Origin: Pilaira anomala
Lineage: Eukaryota > Mucoromycota > Mucoromycetes > Mucorales > Mucoraceae
DNA length: 64,000 nt
NCBI GenBank assembly: GCA_025716855.1
Contig: JAIXMQ010000009.1
Coordinates: 62,001 to 126,000, forward strand
Reading direction: 5' to 3'
The translations under genes were made by a program, and so were the position numbers. Below, piece by piece: positions 1 through 10,224 of this stretch (position 1 is the stretch's first letter; every line of letters starts with the position of its first letter). The notes under the pieces are model-generated. The model saw only the letters and a list, made by a program, of their open reading frames with translations, was not told the origin of the DNA and made no database searches.

Positions 1-408
1 GTGGATCATTGGGTCTAAATCTGACTTGCGCTAATCGTGTTATTTTGCTGGATGTCTGGTGGAATCCCGCTTTGGAAAATCAAGCCATTGACCGCGTGCA
101 TCGAATTGGACAAAGCAAACCTGTGGAAGTACACCGAATTTTCATCAATGATACAGTAGAACAACGAATTCTTGAACTGCAATCAAAGAAACAGGTAACG
201 TATGTCATAATAGATATTTAAAACATATTATTAAACATTTCTTTTAAAATAGGAAATATCGGATGGTGTCTTTGGTGAAGGAGATGGTCAAACAAATGAA
301 AGAATTGGTTTGCAAGAAATGGTTTACCTCTTCCGTGGTGGTCCTCCTCCTCAACAAGGAAATGTTCCCCATACAAATAATATGCCCGGTCCTTCTACTC
401 GGCCGTAA
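1..408 (+). CDS. 3' end of a RING/SNF2 helicase-like ATPase (Uls1/Rad5 type), copy A, truncated by window edge
   Basis: Two exons are visible: 1-194 (codons in frame from base 3) and 253-408, with a 58-nt GT-AG intron and stop TAA at 406-408. The reading frame gives the end of the SNF2 C-terminal helicase lobe, including the motif VI region ([11 protein letters not shown]) and the LLDVWWNP block. It is a close paralogue of the 3' end of the gene at 2389-6441: the intron sits at the same codon and the C-terminal tail ends in the same PGPSTRP. Substitutions relative to that copy are few. Motor lobe 1 and any RING domain would lie left of the window. Function is therefore inferred from the complete neighbour: a SUMO-linked nuclear DNA translocase and ubiquitin ligase. 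Whether this copy is intact cannot be judged. Confidence 0.85.
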
Positions 409-453
409 ATAAGTTTAAAAAATTATTTTAAATAAGATATTCAAAAAAAAAAA

Positions 454-620
454 GTATAAAATTCAGAAAAGAAAAAAAAAAGTATAAAATGCAGAAAAGA
501 AAAAAAAAAAGTATAAAATTCAGAAAAGAAAAAAAAAGTATAAAATTCAAAAAAAGAAAAAAAGTATAAAATTCAAAAAAAGAAAAAAAGTATAAAATTC
601 AAAAAAAAAAAAAAAAAAAA
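454..620 (+). repeat. AT-rich tandem array (GTATAAAATTCAG-poly A), copy A
   Basis: About six imperfect units of 26-29 bp, each beginning GTATAAAATTCA or GTATAAAATGCA followed by an A-rich run. It lies about 45 bp past the stop of helicase copy A. A shorter version of the same array follows copy B (6498-6605), so the array predates the duplication and has changed in unit number since. Confidence 0.85.
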
Positions 621-739
621 TAGTATGTTATTCAAAAAAATAACAGTATGATAATATTCAAAAAAATTAAAATAATAGTATAATTTTTGTAAAATAAAAT
701 AAAATAAAGTGGTGGGAGTTGGGAAAATGGTAAACCGTT

Positions 740-1196
740 GATACTTCTAATAGTTTATAGCAGTATACAAGTGAAGAGGTTATTAAAAGTTATATAACAA
801 ACAATTAATAAAGTAAAATGTGAGCACCAGACTATATAGCTGTCAACTTATTTAAAAAGACTTCGATATATTATTCGCTGAAAAAGTGGTAGATACAGCT
901 AGACTCTAAAAAGAATTATCGACGTCGTTATAGAATAACAAGGAGTGTAGGAAATACAATAGTTTTCAATGCAAATAAAAAGAATATAATCAAATATAAG
1001 GCAGGTAACGAAGTATCTAAAGTGAATTCAGAAGATCAAAGCGAAGATGTAATATATACAAAATGGGTTTGACAGTTCAAAATATCAGAGATAATATAAG
1101 GATAACCTAATTACTTATTTTGAAGTTTCTAGTAAAATCTAACTTGAGTTTGTAAATAAAAAAGATAATAAAGAAAAAAAGGTTGAGGTAACTAAC
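740..1196. mobile_element. Insertion of ~457 bp with a 6-bp target duplication, inferred by comparison of the two duplicated 3' flanks
   Basis: In copy B the 3' flank reads straight through GGTAAACCGTTTGTGATTTAA. In copy A the same sequence is split: ACCGTT occurs at 734-739 and again at 1197-1202, with 457 bp between. This is the pattern of a transposon insertion with a 6-bp target-site duplication. The terminal inverted-repeat resemblance is weak (GTTGATAC near the left end against GTTAGTTAC on the complementary strand at the right end). One open stretch of about 59 codons (about 885-1070, ending TKWV) is present with no recognisable domain. The element class is unknown, and a deletion from copy B with chance micro-homology is the alternative. 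Confidence 0.6.
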
Positions 1197-1332
1197 ACCG
1201 TTTGTGATTTAATTATAAAAGGGCCAGTGTAAAAGCGTAGTGGTAAAATCACGGAGGGAATTTAAAAAGGATATGTGTCACAAATGACACTTTTGCATGA
1301 AATAAATCAATTTGCATGTGTTTCTTATTTAG

Positions 1333-1593
1333 GAATGGTTATCACATGAGCAATTATTAAGACAAGAACTTAAAGATACAACTGACTTACTGGTCAAGTC
1401 CATGGATCGTCCCGCTTATAACAGACAAAGATATAGTTTCTCTCCAGAAAAAGAACGTAATTTGTACTTGTCTGGATTGTGTCATCAAGTAGAACGTCTT
1501 GAAAATTATAGATTAGTTAACCAAGATGCTGAATTACCTTTGCCTAAAGATTTGGATCATTTATTAAATAATATCTCTACGTCCAATAACTAG
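1333..1593 (+). pseudogene. Orphan terminal exon of an unrecognised gene, cut off by the duplication breakpoint
   Basis: A pyrimidine-rich stretch ending in TTATTTAG at 1332 is followed by 87 codons to TAG (EWLSHEQLLRQELKDTTDLL..., ending STSNN). Codon use and composition look like a real protein: a charged, probably helical start, then a SFSPEKERNLYLSGL region. I do not recognise the family. No matching upstream exon is visible, because the preceding bases belong to the duplicated 3' flank of the helicase gene. The likeliest reading is the last exon of a gene whose 5' part was displaced when the duplicated block arrived. A short functional ORF from the internal ATG at 1402 (63 aa) cannot be excluded. 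Confidence 0.55.
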
Positions 1594-2388
1594 TCTTTTA
1601 TCTTTTACATGAGAGTTAAAGAACACCTTCCTTAGATGGATCAAATATGTAACTTGCATACATTTTGTTATATATTTTTTTTTTTTACTGCATTAAAATT
1701 ATAAATAAACTTTTTTTTTATGTAGTACGAAAAGTCTAGGTTGTCACTTGCTTTGAAAGAGATGATCTTTTTGTAAATAGTTACTATGGCAATCTAGTTG
1801 TCTTCATGAAATAATATTATATTGCACGATGAGAATACCTTTATATACACACAATGTATATATCATATACTTGTATCTTTAACTTCTTCTTTAATACGCT
1901 AGTTGTCAGACTTAGGTATCATCATGTTTAATTTGTGCAAACAAGAGAATAAGCATATGAATATCTGTAAAGTACTATATATATCGTACACCAAATCAAA
2001 TGAGAATAGTTATACCATCTACTTTCAAAAGGTTTTCTGTATTCTATCAAAAAAAAAAGCACGGTCCTTTGAATGCACAAGATGCATATATATAACAAAA
2101 TGGAGATATAATATAATTAACCCCGATGTTAGTTCCTTCATGTCGTTACTTCGTATTAACAAGCCAACATATATTTACCAAAGAGTGCTGCTGCTAATAC
2201 TTGATCTCTTCAATTGCTTTTTTATTTCTCTTATTTAACTTTTCTAGGTGAGCGAATACGGGCGTCATCAGTTGTGACTTTTACTTCAAGTAAACAAAAC
2301 GCCCTTTTTTTTTTCTTTCTTTTCATTTCTCTTTTCTTCTTCTTCTTCTTCTTTGCCATAATTTTTTTTTTTTTTATTTTACCCAATC
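1594..2388. other. Intergenic, AT-rich
   Basis: No convincing gene. It holds poly-T runs, TGTAAATA at about 1772 and TGTATATA at about 1854 (both fit PUF-type sites if transcribed), and a long CT/T-rich leader (2300-2380) just before the start codon of the next gene. The open frames here are AT-driven and lack protein-like composition. Confidence 0.6.
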
Positions 2389-3139
2389 ATGTCCAGAACA
2401 AGATATTATACCAAAGATAATAATAATAACACAGGTAACAGAGAAGACTTTACTTCTCATGGTGTTGGACCCAATTCCCCAGACAGTACAAGTTCAATAA
2501 TTGATCTTCATGACTTGGAACAACAACAAAATAAAGACATGGTCCTTGATGACAGTGCTTATAATTTTTTCGTTGAAGCAGGGCTTGAAAACCCATCCGA
2601 ATGGTCTATGTTAGGTGTTGACATAGAAGACCTTCGAAAGCAACGCATAATTGCTCAAAGACGTCAAGTACAACAACAACAACAAAATATTACTGCTCAA
2701 AATAATAATTTCTCCTCTTCTTCTTCAAATGAACCAAATGCTACCATATTAGGCAAACGAAAAGAAAGAGAAGAAAATACCATTCTCTCTTCATATAAAC
2801 ATATGAAAAGTGACCATCACTCTTCTTATCCTGTACATACCAATAATAACAACCCCTCTTCATCCTCCTCCTCCTCCTCTTCTTCTTCTGCATATAATAC
2901 ATCTTCTTCCTCGGCATCTTCTTCTTCAGCTATTGGCTCATCATCCTCATCAAAAAAGCGAAAGTTTGAAGGTGAACTCCCTCTTAATACCAAACGTCTC
3001 AAGCCTGGACCCTTAGGTTATATACCAATAACTCATAATGAGGTGCAAAACACTAATGATACCAAATCAAAGTTAACCTTCTCTGGTGGTACATATCACA
3101 AAGAGAACATCCATCCAGACAGTCTTCATACTGAAGGTA

Positions 3140-3170
<31 letters not shown>

Positions 3171-3461
3171 TACAAGTTCATTTATACTGATACACTTTTA
3201 TTTATAGTGACTGAAAATCATAATGATGCTACCTCTGCTCTTAGCTTGACAGATGACGCTGATCTTGATGATGAAGTCTTCCATGACACTTCAGAGAGTC
3301 TTCGTACTGCTACAGCTGAAGCTGGTCTTTATAAGGATACCTCCAATACCTCCAATACCTCTAATACCTCCAATACCTCTAATGCCTCTAATACCTCCAA
3401 TAACTCTAATACCTTTAATGTCTCTAATGACTCTAATGATTTAAATAATCTTCAATTTGAA

Positions 3462-3518
<57 letters not shown>

Positions 3519-6441
3519 CACATAGTAACAAATTTATTAATATAATTACTATTTAGCTAATGAAATTCAAACTACTACTGATATCTCTACTGATTCCAAT
3601 GCTTCAGAAAGTAATCAAAGCCCCATCATTGATCTCTTTAATGAAGCTATCTTTTCAGATTCTGATGATTATGATACAGATTACCTTGGCACCGCTTCAG
3701 CCAATCTTCAGACTACTATCGAACCTGTTACTGCTACGGAGCCTGAAACTACTGAATTTGAAAATACTCCTGAATCTCCTGAAGTAATAATACTTAGTGA
3801 TAATACTATATCACCTATTGAAGAACCCGCCCAAAGTAACTTTATGCCGCCTCCTAATGTTCCAGTTATTGAAATCCTTGATGATGATGACGACGATGAT
3901 GATAGTGTTATCGTTGCTTCTGGTCCATCTGCAATGTTAATTGATTTAACAGAGGAGAGTGATGGTGACGGTCGTGACTGGATTGATTTAACCAATGATA
4001 ATAACGACAATCCTTTCATTAATTCACATTTAATTTATCCTACACCTGGTGAAGGAAGTGTACCAACACAACCCGTACTTCCAGTACGTCCACCTCAAAC
4101 ACCACGTAATTCTGCTGTATACCATATTATTGATGACGATGACGATGATGATGATGGTGTACAGGCTTTCCCTACTGGTTTTGAAGACAATACACCGGAT
4201 GTAACTGTGCCTCTGCTTGACAGAGCTAGAAGATATGAATTCCACGGTGAAGGAGAAGGTCCTTTAAGACTTGACCCACGGTACAGACGACTTGCTGAAA
4301 ATGATGCTACACGGCCTAATCCTAATGCTGATGTTGAACAGGATATCATTAACTTGTTACAACATACTGTGGAGGAAAGCATTCCATCCCCTGAAGAAAG
4401 AATTGGTACACCTGAAGGTCTCTCTATTACTCTCATGGAGCATCAAAAAATTGGCTTACAATGGATGCAAAAGATGGAGGACTCTCCTAATCATCGAGGT
4501 GGTATCTTGGCGGATGATATGGGTCTTGGTAAAACCATTCAAGCAATGTCAATCATCGTTGCAAATCCCTGTACAGATTACGCGTCTGTAGATCATAGTA
4601 CGATTCTTCCACGTAATCAGCTCGGACCAGGTGAACTCAAGGTCAAAGGAACTTTAATCATCTGTCCTGTTTCTTTAATCGATCAATGGAAACGTGAGAT
4701 CGAAACCAAGACATATCCTCAACTCAAGGTATTAGTTTATCATGGTCCCAACCGTCCTTCTAATCCATACGAGTTTGCACTTTATGATGTCATCCTCACT
4801 TCTTATTCAGTCAATGCTACAAACTTTAAAGAAAACCACCAAGGTCCACTTTCCAAGATTAAGTTCCATCGTGTGATCTTGGATGAAGCTCATACCATCA
4901 AGAACAAGAAAACCCTTGCTGCTATTGGTTGTTGCTCTCTTGAAGCTACCCATCGCTGGTGTATGACCGCAACGCCTGTACAAAACAAACTTGATGAACT
5001 GTATTCCTTAATTCGTTTCTTGCGTATTCGACCTTTCTGTATCTGGGAGGAATTCAGAGAATCGATTACCAAGCCTATGAAGAGTGGAAATACTGAAAAG
5101 GCCTTGAGAAATGCCAGAACCTTGATGAAAGCTGTCACACTTCGTAGATCAAAGAAAGCATTGATTGATGGTCGTCCTATTCTTGACTTGCCTGAAAGAA
5201 ACGTGCATATGACACACATTGACTTTACAGAAGATGAAAGAACCCATTATGAATATGTCAACCAAACAGCACAATCTCGATTCAGCAGATACATGGCTGC
5301 AGGAACTGTGATGAGAAACTTTAAGTCGGTCTTGACAATTTTGTTACGTTTAAGACAATCTTGTTTACACCCAGGTTTGACTTTGAGAGATAGAAGAACA
5401 GAAGCAGATGAAGCAGCAGATCAAGCAGAAGAAGAGAGACAGATACAATTGGCGTCGGAAATGAGTAATGATGTTGTCTCCAGGTTATTAAGTGATTCCG
5501 CTAGTTTAGTTGATATACAATGTCCTATCTGTATGGACATTGCTGAAAATGCACAAGTAATTGCAAACTGTGGCCATATCTTGTGTAAAGAATGCTTTGA
5601 TGGATATTGGAACAGTAACACGGGATCTGATAAACGATGCCCTCAATGCCGTGGTGCCTTGGATAACAACCGTCTTATTTCCATTGATAACTTTTTAAGA
5701 CATCATGCACCTGAAATTTACGAAGAATCAAGAGCTCCCCTCAATGCACAACAGGCTGCACAAATTGCAGAGATTCGACAATTTGTTTCTAGTGCTAAAA
5801 TTGACAAGATGATTCAGATCTTGGAAGAAACTAATATTGAAACGGGTGGCCAAGACAAAACCATTGTGTTCTCTCAATTTACTGCTTTATTGGACTTGGT
5901 TGAACAACCTATGACTGAAAGAGGGATTCATTTCCTTCGCTATGATGGCTCGATGACTATTAAGGCAAGAGCTGAAGCAGTAAACAGATTCTTTAGGGAC
6001 CCAGATATCAACGTACTCCTTGTATCAACCAAATGTGGTTCATTGGGTTTGAATCTGACTTGCGCTAATCGCGTTATTTTGCTGGATGTCTGGTGGAATC
6101 CCGCTCTGGAAAATCAAGCCATTGACCGCGTGCATCGAATTGGCCAAACCAAACCCGTGGAAGTACACCGACTTTTCATTAATGATACAATAGAACAACG
6201 GATTCTTGAACTGCAATCAAAGAAGCAGGTAACCTATGTCATAATAGATATTTAAAACATATTACTAAACATTTCTTTAAAATAGGAAATATCGGATGGT
6301 GTCTTTGGTGAAGGAGATGGTCAAACAAATGAAAGAATTGGTTTGGATGAAATGGTTTACCTCTTCCGTGGTGGTCCTCCTCCTCAACAAGGGAATGTTT
6401 CCCATACAAATAATATGCCCGGTCCTTCTACTCGGCCGTAG
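2389..6441 (+). CDS. ULS1: SUMO-targeted RING/SNF2 DNA translocase (Uls1/Rrp-like), copy B, complete
   Basis: Exons 2389-3136, 3208-3462, 3557-6228 and 6286-6441 encode about 1276 aa. Residues 1-540 are low complexity (poly-S, TSN repeats, poly-D) and hold several SUMO-interaction-like motifs, hydrophobic cores beside acids: IIDL at 37-40, IIDL at 358-361, VIIL at 411-414, VIEIL at 438-442, LIDL at 462-465, WIDL at 476-479 and VYHII at 522-526. SNF2 lobe 1 has the Walker A DMGLGKT (655-661) and DEAH (777-780). A C3HC4 RING (about 990-1032, CPICMD to CPQC) is inserted between the lobes, and lobe 2 ends with the HRIGQ motif (about 1194-1198). RING inside SNF2 defines the Rad5/Rad16/HLTF/Uls1 group; the dense N-terminal SIMs and absence of a HIRAN domain favour Uls1/Rrp1-Rrp2. 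Expected role: ATP-driven removal or ubiquitination of SUMO conjugates on chromatin. Confidence 0.9.
3342..3430 (+). repeat. In-frame 9-bp microsatellite encoding Thr-Ser-Asn repeats
   Basis: Tandem ACCTCCAAT/ACCTCTAAT units in exon 2 of the Uls1-like gene encode TSN/ASN/VSN repeats. All units are in frame, so length change would alter only the disordered N-terminal region. Confidence 0.85.
3463..3556 (+). other. Intron dominated by a 52-nt adenine homopolymer
   Basis: The second intron of the Uls1-like gene is 94 nt. After the GT it runs straight into 52 consecutive A (3465-3516), then an AT-rich end and TTTAG. The intron is required: the flanking exons join in phase (G + CT = Ala 335). Homopolymer length may be inexact in the assembly. 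Confidence 0.8.
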
Positions 6442-6845
6442 ATAGGTTTAAAAAATTATTATAAATAAGATATTCAAAAAAAAACAAAAAAAAAAAGGTA
6501 TAAAATTCAGAAAGAGAAAAAAAGTATAAAATTCAGAAAAAGAAAAAAAAAAAGTATAAAATTCAAAAGAAAAGAAAAAAAAAAAAAGTATAAAATTTTT
6601 TTTAAAAAAAAAACAAAAAAAAAAGAAAATAACAGTATTGATATTCAAAAAAAATTAAAATAAAAGTATAATTTTTGTAAAAAAAAATAAAATAAAAGTA
6701 TAATTTTTGTGGGAATTGAGAAATTGGTAAACCGTTTGTGATTTAAAATTAGTATAGAAGACTAGTGGTAAAATCACGGAGGGAATTTAAAAAAGGATAC
6801 GTGTCACAAATGACACTTTTTGCATGAAATAAATCAATTTGCATG
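6035..6845 (+). repeat. Segmental duplication, copy B counterpart of 1-1318
   Basis: Uninterrupted version of the 3' block: coding end, last intron, AT array, and the tail with the GTGTCA-CAAA-TGACAC hairpin (6801-6816). Similarity to copy A ends after TTTGCATG (6845). Confidence 0.85.
6498..6605 (+). repeat. AT-rich tandem array, copy B
   Basis: About four units beginning GTATAAAATT, with A-rich spacers. Same unit as 454-620 but shorter and with different spacer lengths. Confidence 0.8.
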
Positions 6846-7619
6846 AAAAGACTTGATAGATGGAATTAAATTTATTATAAAAAAAAAGATAAGATGAGAA
6901 ACAAAGCAAAACGAAGAAAGCGAAAATGGAGGATAATAGTATGCAATATGTTCTATAAGAATTTTTGTAATAATCAATGTACGAGAACATCTTCTAAAAG
7001 ATTCGTACTTGCTATATGTCCGCCGCCCCCCCATGTCGGATATAATTTTAGCTTAATAAATATTGCCAATTGTATCCAAATCATCACAGTACGTACAAGA
7101 TATTATGTTGCATCAATAATTTTATAAAAAAAAAACGATGAAAGATGGATACTAGAATATACTCTTCCATGTAAGGAGGGACTTGCAGAGAGAATGTTTA
7201 TACTGTTGATAAAATTACTGAGTCACAAAAGCAATTTACAAGAACAAAATTTTGTAATTAATAATAGAAATAGATCTGCATTCGATACTAAACATAAATT
7301 GCCCATGGGACGTGTGTTTTTGTAAATTTTTATTACAAGAAAAAAAAAACCCCATCTCTCAGATGTCTTTCCAGCTGTGTGAAGAAGACGATAATGAAGA
7401 GCAAAAAAATCTTCTTGTGTGATAATAAGTTCCTCAAAGATGAAGGGTTTTTTATTTTATATATCTATTAATATACCCCTCCCCCCCTTTTTTTTAACGT
7501 CTTCCCACGGTTAATATTTGTAATGTGGCGGCTTATGTAAAATTATCAGGTAATGATGTAATTAATAGGAAAAGCAATTATTTTTACAAGCATATTATCA
7601 AAATCTGTTCATTTGTACA
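6846..7619. other. Intergenic, AT-rich
   Basis: No gene seen. It contains a C-rich tract at 7021-7033, poly-A/T runs and a C/T-run near 7475-7495. Confidence 0.5.
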
Positions 7620-8067
7620 TGCAAGTCTTGGAAAGTGACAGCACAAAGATTTCTTGGGCGAACTGGAGAAATAGAGGTCTACGAAGATTCTTTGGAAAAA
7701 GATTATCAAAAGATAATAATATAGATTGAAGACTAACGATGACTCTATTTGAAAGCAATTATAAAAGGAGATATGGATCGTACTACACAGTTTATTACTT
7801 GTCTTCTTGTTTGGCTGGATGTTATATACTTGCTTTTGGACTAACTTGACCTCGATAATAATTTATGTCAATGATGACTCTCCCCAACTTTTTCCCAAAT
7901 TGACTTTTTCTCAATTTACAAAAAAACTATTGCGTTGTTCTTCTTCTGTAGATGTTGTCGATCTAATTCAATTTTTAGAAGCGGCACCTCAGTTACAAAC
8001 AAAGACTAATTATGGATATCTGACTTTTATGAAAATCAAGAACACCTTAATAAGAATTCATGTTTAA
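7620..8067 (+). pseudogene. Degenerate F-box-like gene fragment 1
   Basis: At 7620 the frame CKSWKVTAQRF matches CKSWKVAAQEF of the intact gene at 18984-19856; at DNA level TGCAAGTCTTGGAAAGTG is shared exactly. The frame stops at about 7725. In another frame, 7807-8067 holds NLTSI... and QFLEAAPQLQ, which parallel NLTSV and the FLKLIPHLKEL leucine-rich stretch of the intact gene. The F-box head is not recognisable. A frame change and stops mark it as a relic. Confidence 0.7.
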
Positions 8068-8124
8068 CTGAACTTCATGTTATCAGTATGAGAGACGTGG
8101 GTGGGAACAAAAAATCTCAACACC

Positions 8125-8438
8125 TGCAAGTCTTGGTAATGTGTGACAGAGCGCGAGAGAGGTTCATGAATTGTCTATGTCATACGTTAACGAAGATTCA
8201 TCGTATAGTTACTTTTCTTGCCTGTCCTAATCCTTTGACTTCCTTACCTTTGTTGATGACCCCAAATATGTGTATTTAATGGACATCCCAACAGCAAGGC
8301 TTGGCTTGAACAGCTTTTATGACTCTAGAACTTAATCTTAAATACTGCAAAGCAATAACATCATTAAGATTTGAAACTTCCTTAGAATTTTTATCTGGAT
8401 TTAACCTTTATTTTCACTTTGTTAACTCTCCTCCGGGG

Positions 8439-8469
<31 letters not shown>

Positions 8470-8545
8470 TATCAATTTAATTCAAATTAAAGAAAGGCGC
8501 TCCTCAATTACAAGAAATTATCGTTGGTGGTATAACCTTGCTACT
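8125..8545 (+). pseudogene. Degenerate F-box-like gene fragment 2
   Basis: A second TGCAAGTCTTGG (CKSW) at 8125-8136, followed by stops, and at about 8493-8530 a frame reading KKGAPQLQEIIVGGI, the same APQLQ-centred repeat as fragment 1 and the copy near 57900. These two anchors in the same order suggest a second decayed copy just downstream of the first. The material between is too eroded to align by eye. Confidence 0.5.
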
Positions 8546-8618
8546 ACTACGTATACACAGGAAAAAAAAAAAGAGGTATTTTTATTTAATAGAAAGAAGT
8601 GATTGGATTGATATGAAT

Positions 8619-8917
8619 TTATTTCCAGTCAGAATCTCTCTTCTTCTTATCCTTCTTCTTTCCTTTACGTTCGTCATCAGAAGAATCCGAGTCGGAATCA
8701 GATGAAGAAGAATCAGAACCAGAGCCATGCTTCTTGTGCTTTTTGTCCTTCTTATCTTTCTTTTCCTTCTTTTCCTTCTTGTGTTCCTTCTTATCAGATT
8801 TGTGTTCATCCTTCTTTTCATGCTTTTCCTTCTTTTCAGTAGAGAAATGTTGTTGTTGTTGTTGTTGAACAGGAGGAACTGAATAATGGTGTTGTTCTTG
8901 AACTTTAGGTTGTTGTG

Positions 8918-8949
<32 letters not shown>

Positions 8950-10224
8950 CCTCCTTGGTTTTCAATCTTATAAGGAAGATTACCTTGAGGAATCAAAGGC
9001 TTCTTTTCATTCTTGAGTCTTTCATCTTCCTCATTCTTTTCATCATAACGTTCTTTAAGTTCCTTGGCTCCCCATGCAGTAAGACCAAGAGCAGCTGCAC
9101 CAGCCAAGACACCACCACCATATTTCTATTTAAAAAAAAAAAAAATAGTGTTACAAACAAAAAATAAAAAATAAAAATAAAACAATCTTATAATTACCAT
9201 CCAAGATGGAATAGCACCCTTTTCTTTAGCAGCTTCAAATTCTTCCTTATTCAAGTTTTCAATCTTTCTACCATCAACTAAACCACCAGTGGGAATACCA
9301 CTACCAGGCATACCATGACCAGGCATAGTAGGGTTACCAGTATGTTCGGGATATGAAACTGCAGCTTGAGGAGTGAAGGGAGGGGGACTACCTGAACCAT
9401 AGTTTGAAGGAATAGGGTTAGCAGGACCTAAAGAAGAATAAGAGCTTTGACGACTATCGGATTGATGAGAGATAGATTGAGAGTGAGATGTAGTTTGCTT
9501 ATAAGAGACGTGTTCTCCACTAGCCAAGTTCATACCACCAAAAGAAGAAGTAACGGAACTAACTGAGTTGGTACCCTAAAAATAGAAAAAAAGTATTAGA
9601 ATTACTTGTTTAAACATCATGCGTTTTAAAATCCCCCTCTTTTTTTTTTGCATTATTTACAGAGAAAGAAAGATCCAACTTGACTTCTCCCATAGATTGA
9701 CCAGATGAAGAATGTAATTGAACCCATTTAGATTCAGTACCTTGTTGATAAACAGAGTTAAGAGGAATTTTGGTAGTAGCAATAATACCACCGTTAGTTG
9801 AACTCTCATTGACTAACTCGACGTGTAAAAAGTTGTTTCCTTCAGTCACATTACTAAAAATATATATATATATATAATTAAATAAGGTAGATCCTTATTA
9901 ACCTTTCCCCCCCCCCCTTACCAGTTTAAACTATTCTTCCAACATGGTTCGGAACCATTTTCGGTATGAGTTCTATGCTTTTCATTTTCTTGAATATAAC
10001 ATCCAACAAAGAGACGGGCATCTATATATATATATACATATGATAATGAGAAAACAGGTTTGTTTGTTTTTTTTTTTTTTTTACGTGTAAAATCTTACCA
10101 TTTGATACAGGGACACCACGTACAGTAACTAATATAATTTAAAAAGAAATTAAATATAAAAATTTCTTGTCAAAGTACATAAAATATTCTTACCAGGAGT
10201 AACGTTTAACTTTCCAACAGCCAT
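8619..10224 (-). CDS. C2-domain protein with hydrophobic Gly/Ala segment and Lys-rich tail
   Basis: Six exons read on the minus strand: 10224-10194, 10128-10099, 10021-9922, 9853-9661, 9575-9198 and 9125-8619, about 412 aa. Residues 1-118 form a C2-like beta domain (GKLNVTPVTVRGVPVSNDARLFVGCYIQ... to GEVKLDLSFS). Residues 119-240 are Ser/Pro/Gly-rich. A hydrophobic stretch at the exon 5/6 junction (about 245-260, KYGGGVLAGAAALGLTAWGA) could touch or span a membrane. The C-terminus is poly-Q, then very Lys/Glu-rich, with a Ser/Asp run before the end. C2 modules usually bind phospholipid or protein; the calcium-binding Asp set looks incomplete. It is not the Inn1/Fic1 protein (see 58806-60377), and I assign no pathway. 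The start is the first ATG opening the C2 domain. Confidence 0.8.

Larger units (their letters stand above)
1..1318 (+). repeat. Segmental duplication, copy A (visible part)
   Basis: Bases 1-1318, excluding the insertion at 740-1196, align with 6035-6845. They cover the same coding end, intron, AT array and a tail containing CGGAGGGAATTTAAAAA, a hairpin GTGTCA-CAAA-TGACAC (1275-1290, matching 6801-6816) and CAATTTGCATG. Similarity stops abruptly after TTTGCATG at 1318, where a splice acceptor and an unrelated exon follow. Confidence 0.85.

Noticed and set aside
1240..1260. TAGTGGTAAAATCAC resembling a tRNA A box, present in both duplicated flanks
   Set aside because: No B box or cloverleaf can be drawn around it; probably chance.
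1903..2420. Two overlapping open frames upstream of the Uls1-like gene
   Set aside because: Composition follows poly-T/AT sequence (runs of F, Y, I); no splice logic, and they end in the CT leader.
4030..5621. Antisense open frames across the STUbL gene
   Set aside because: Shadows of the real gene; poly-Ser mirrors poly-Asp on the other strand.
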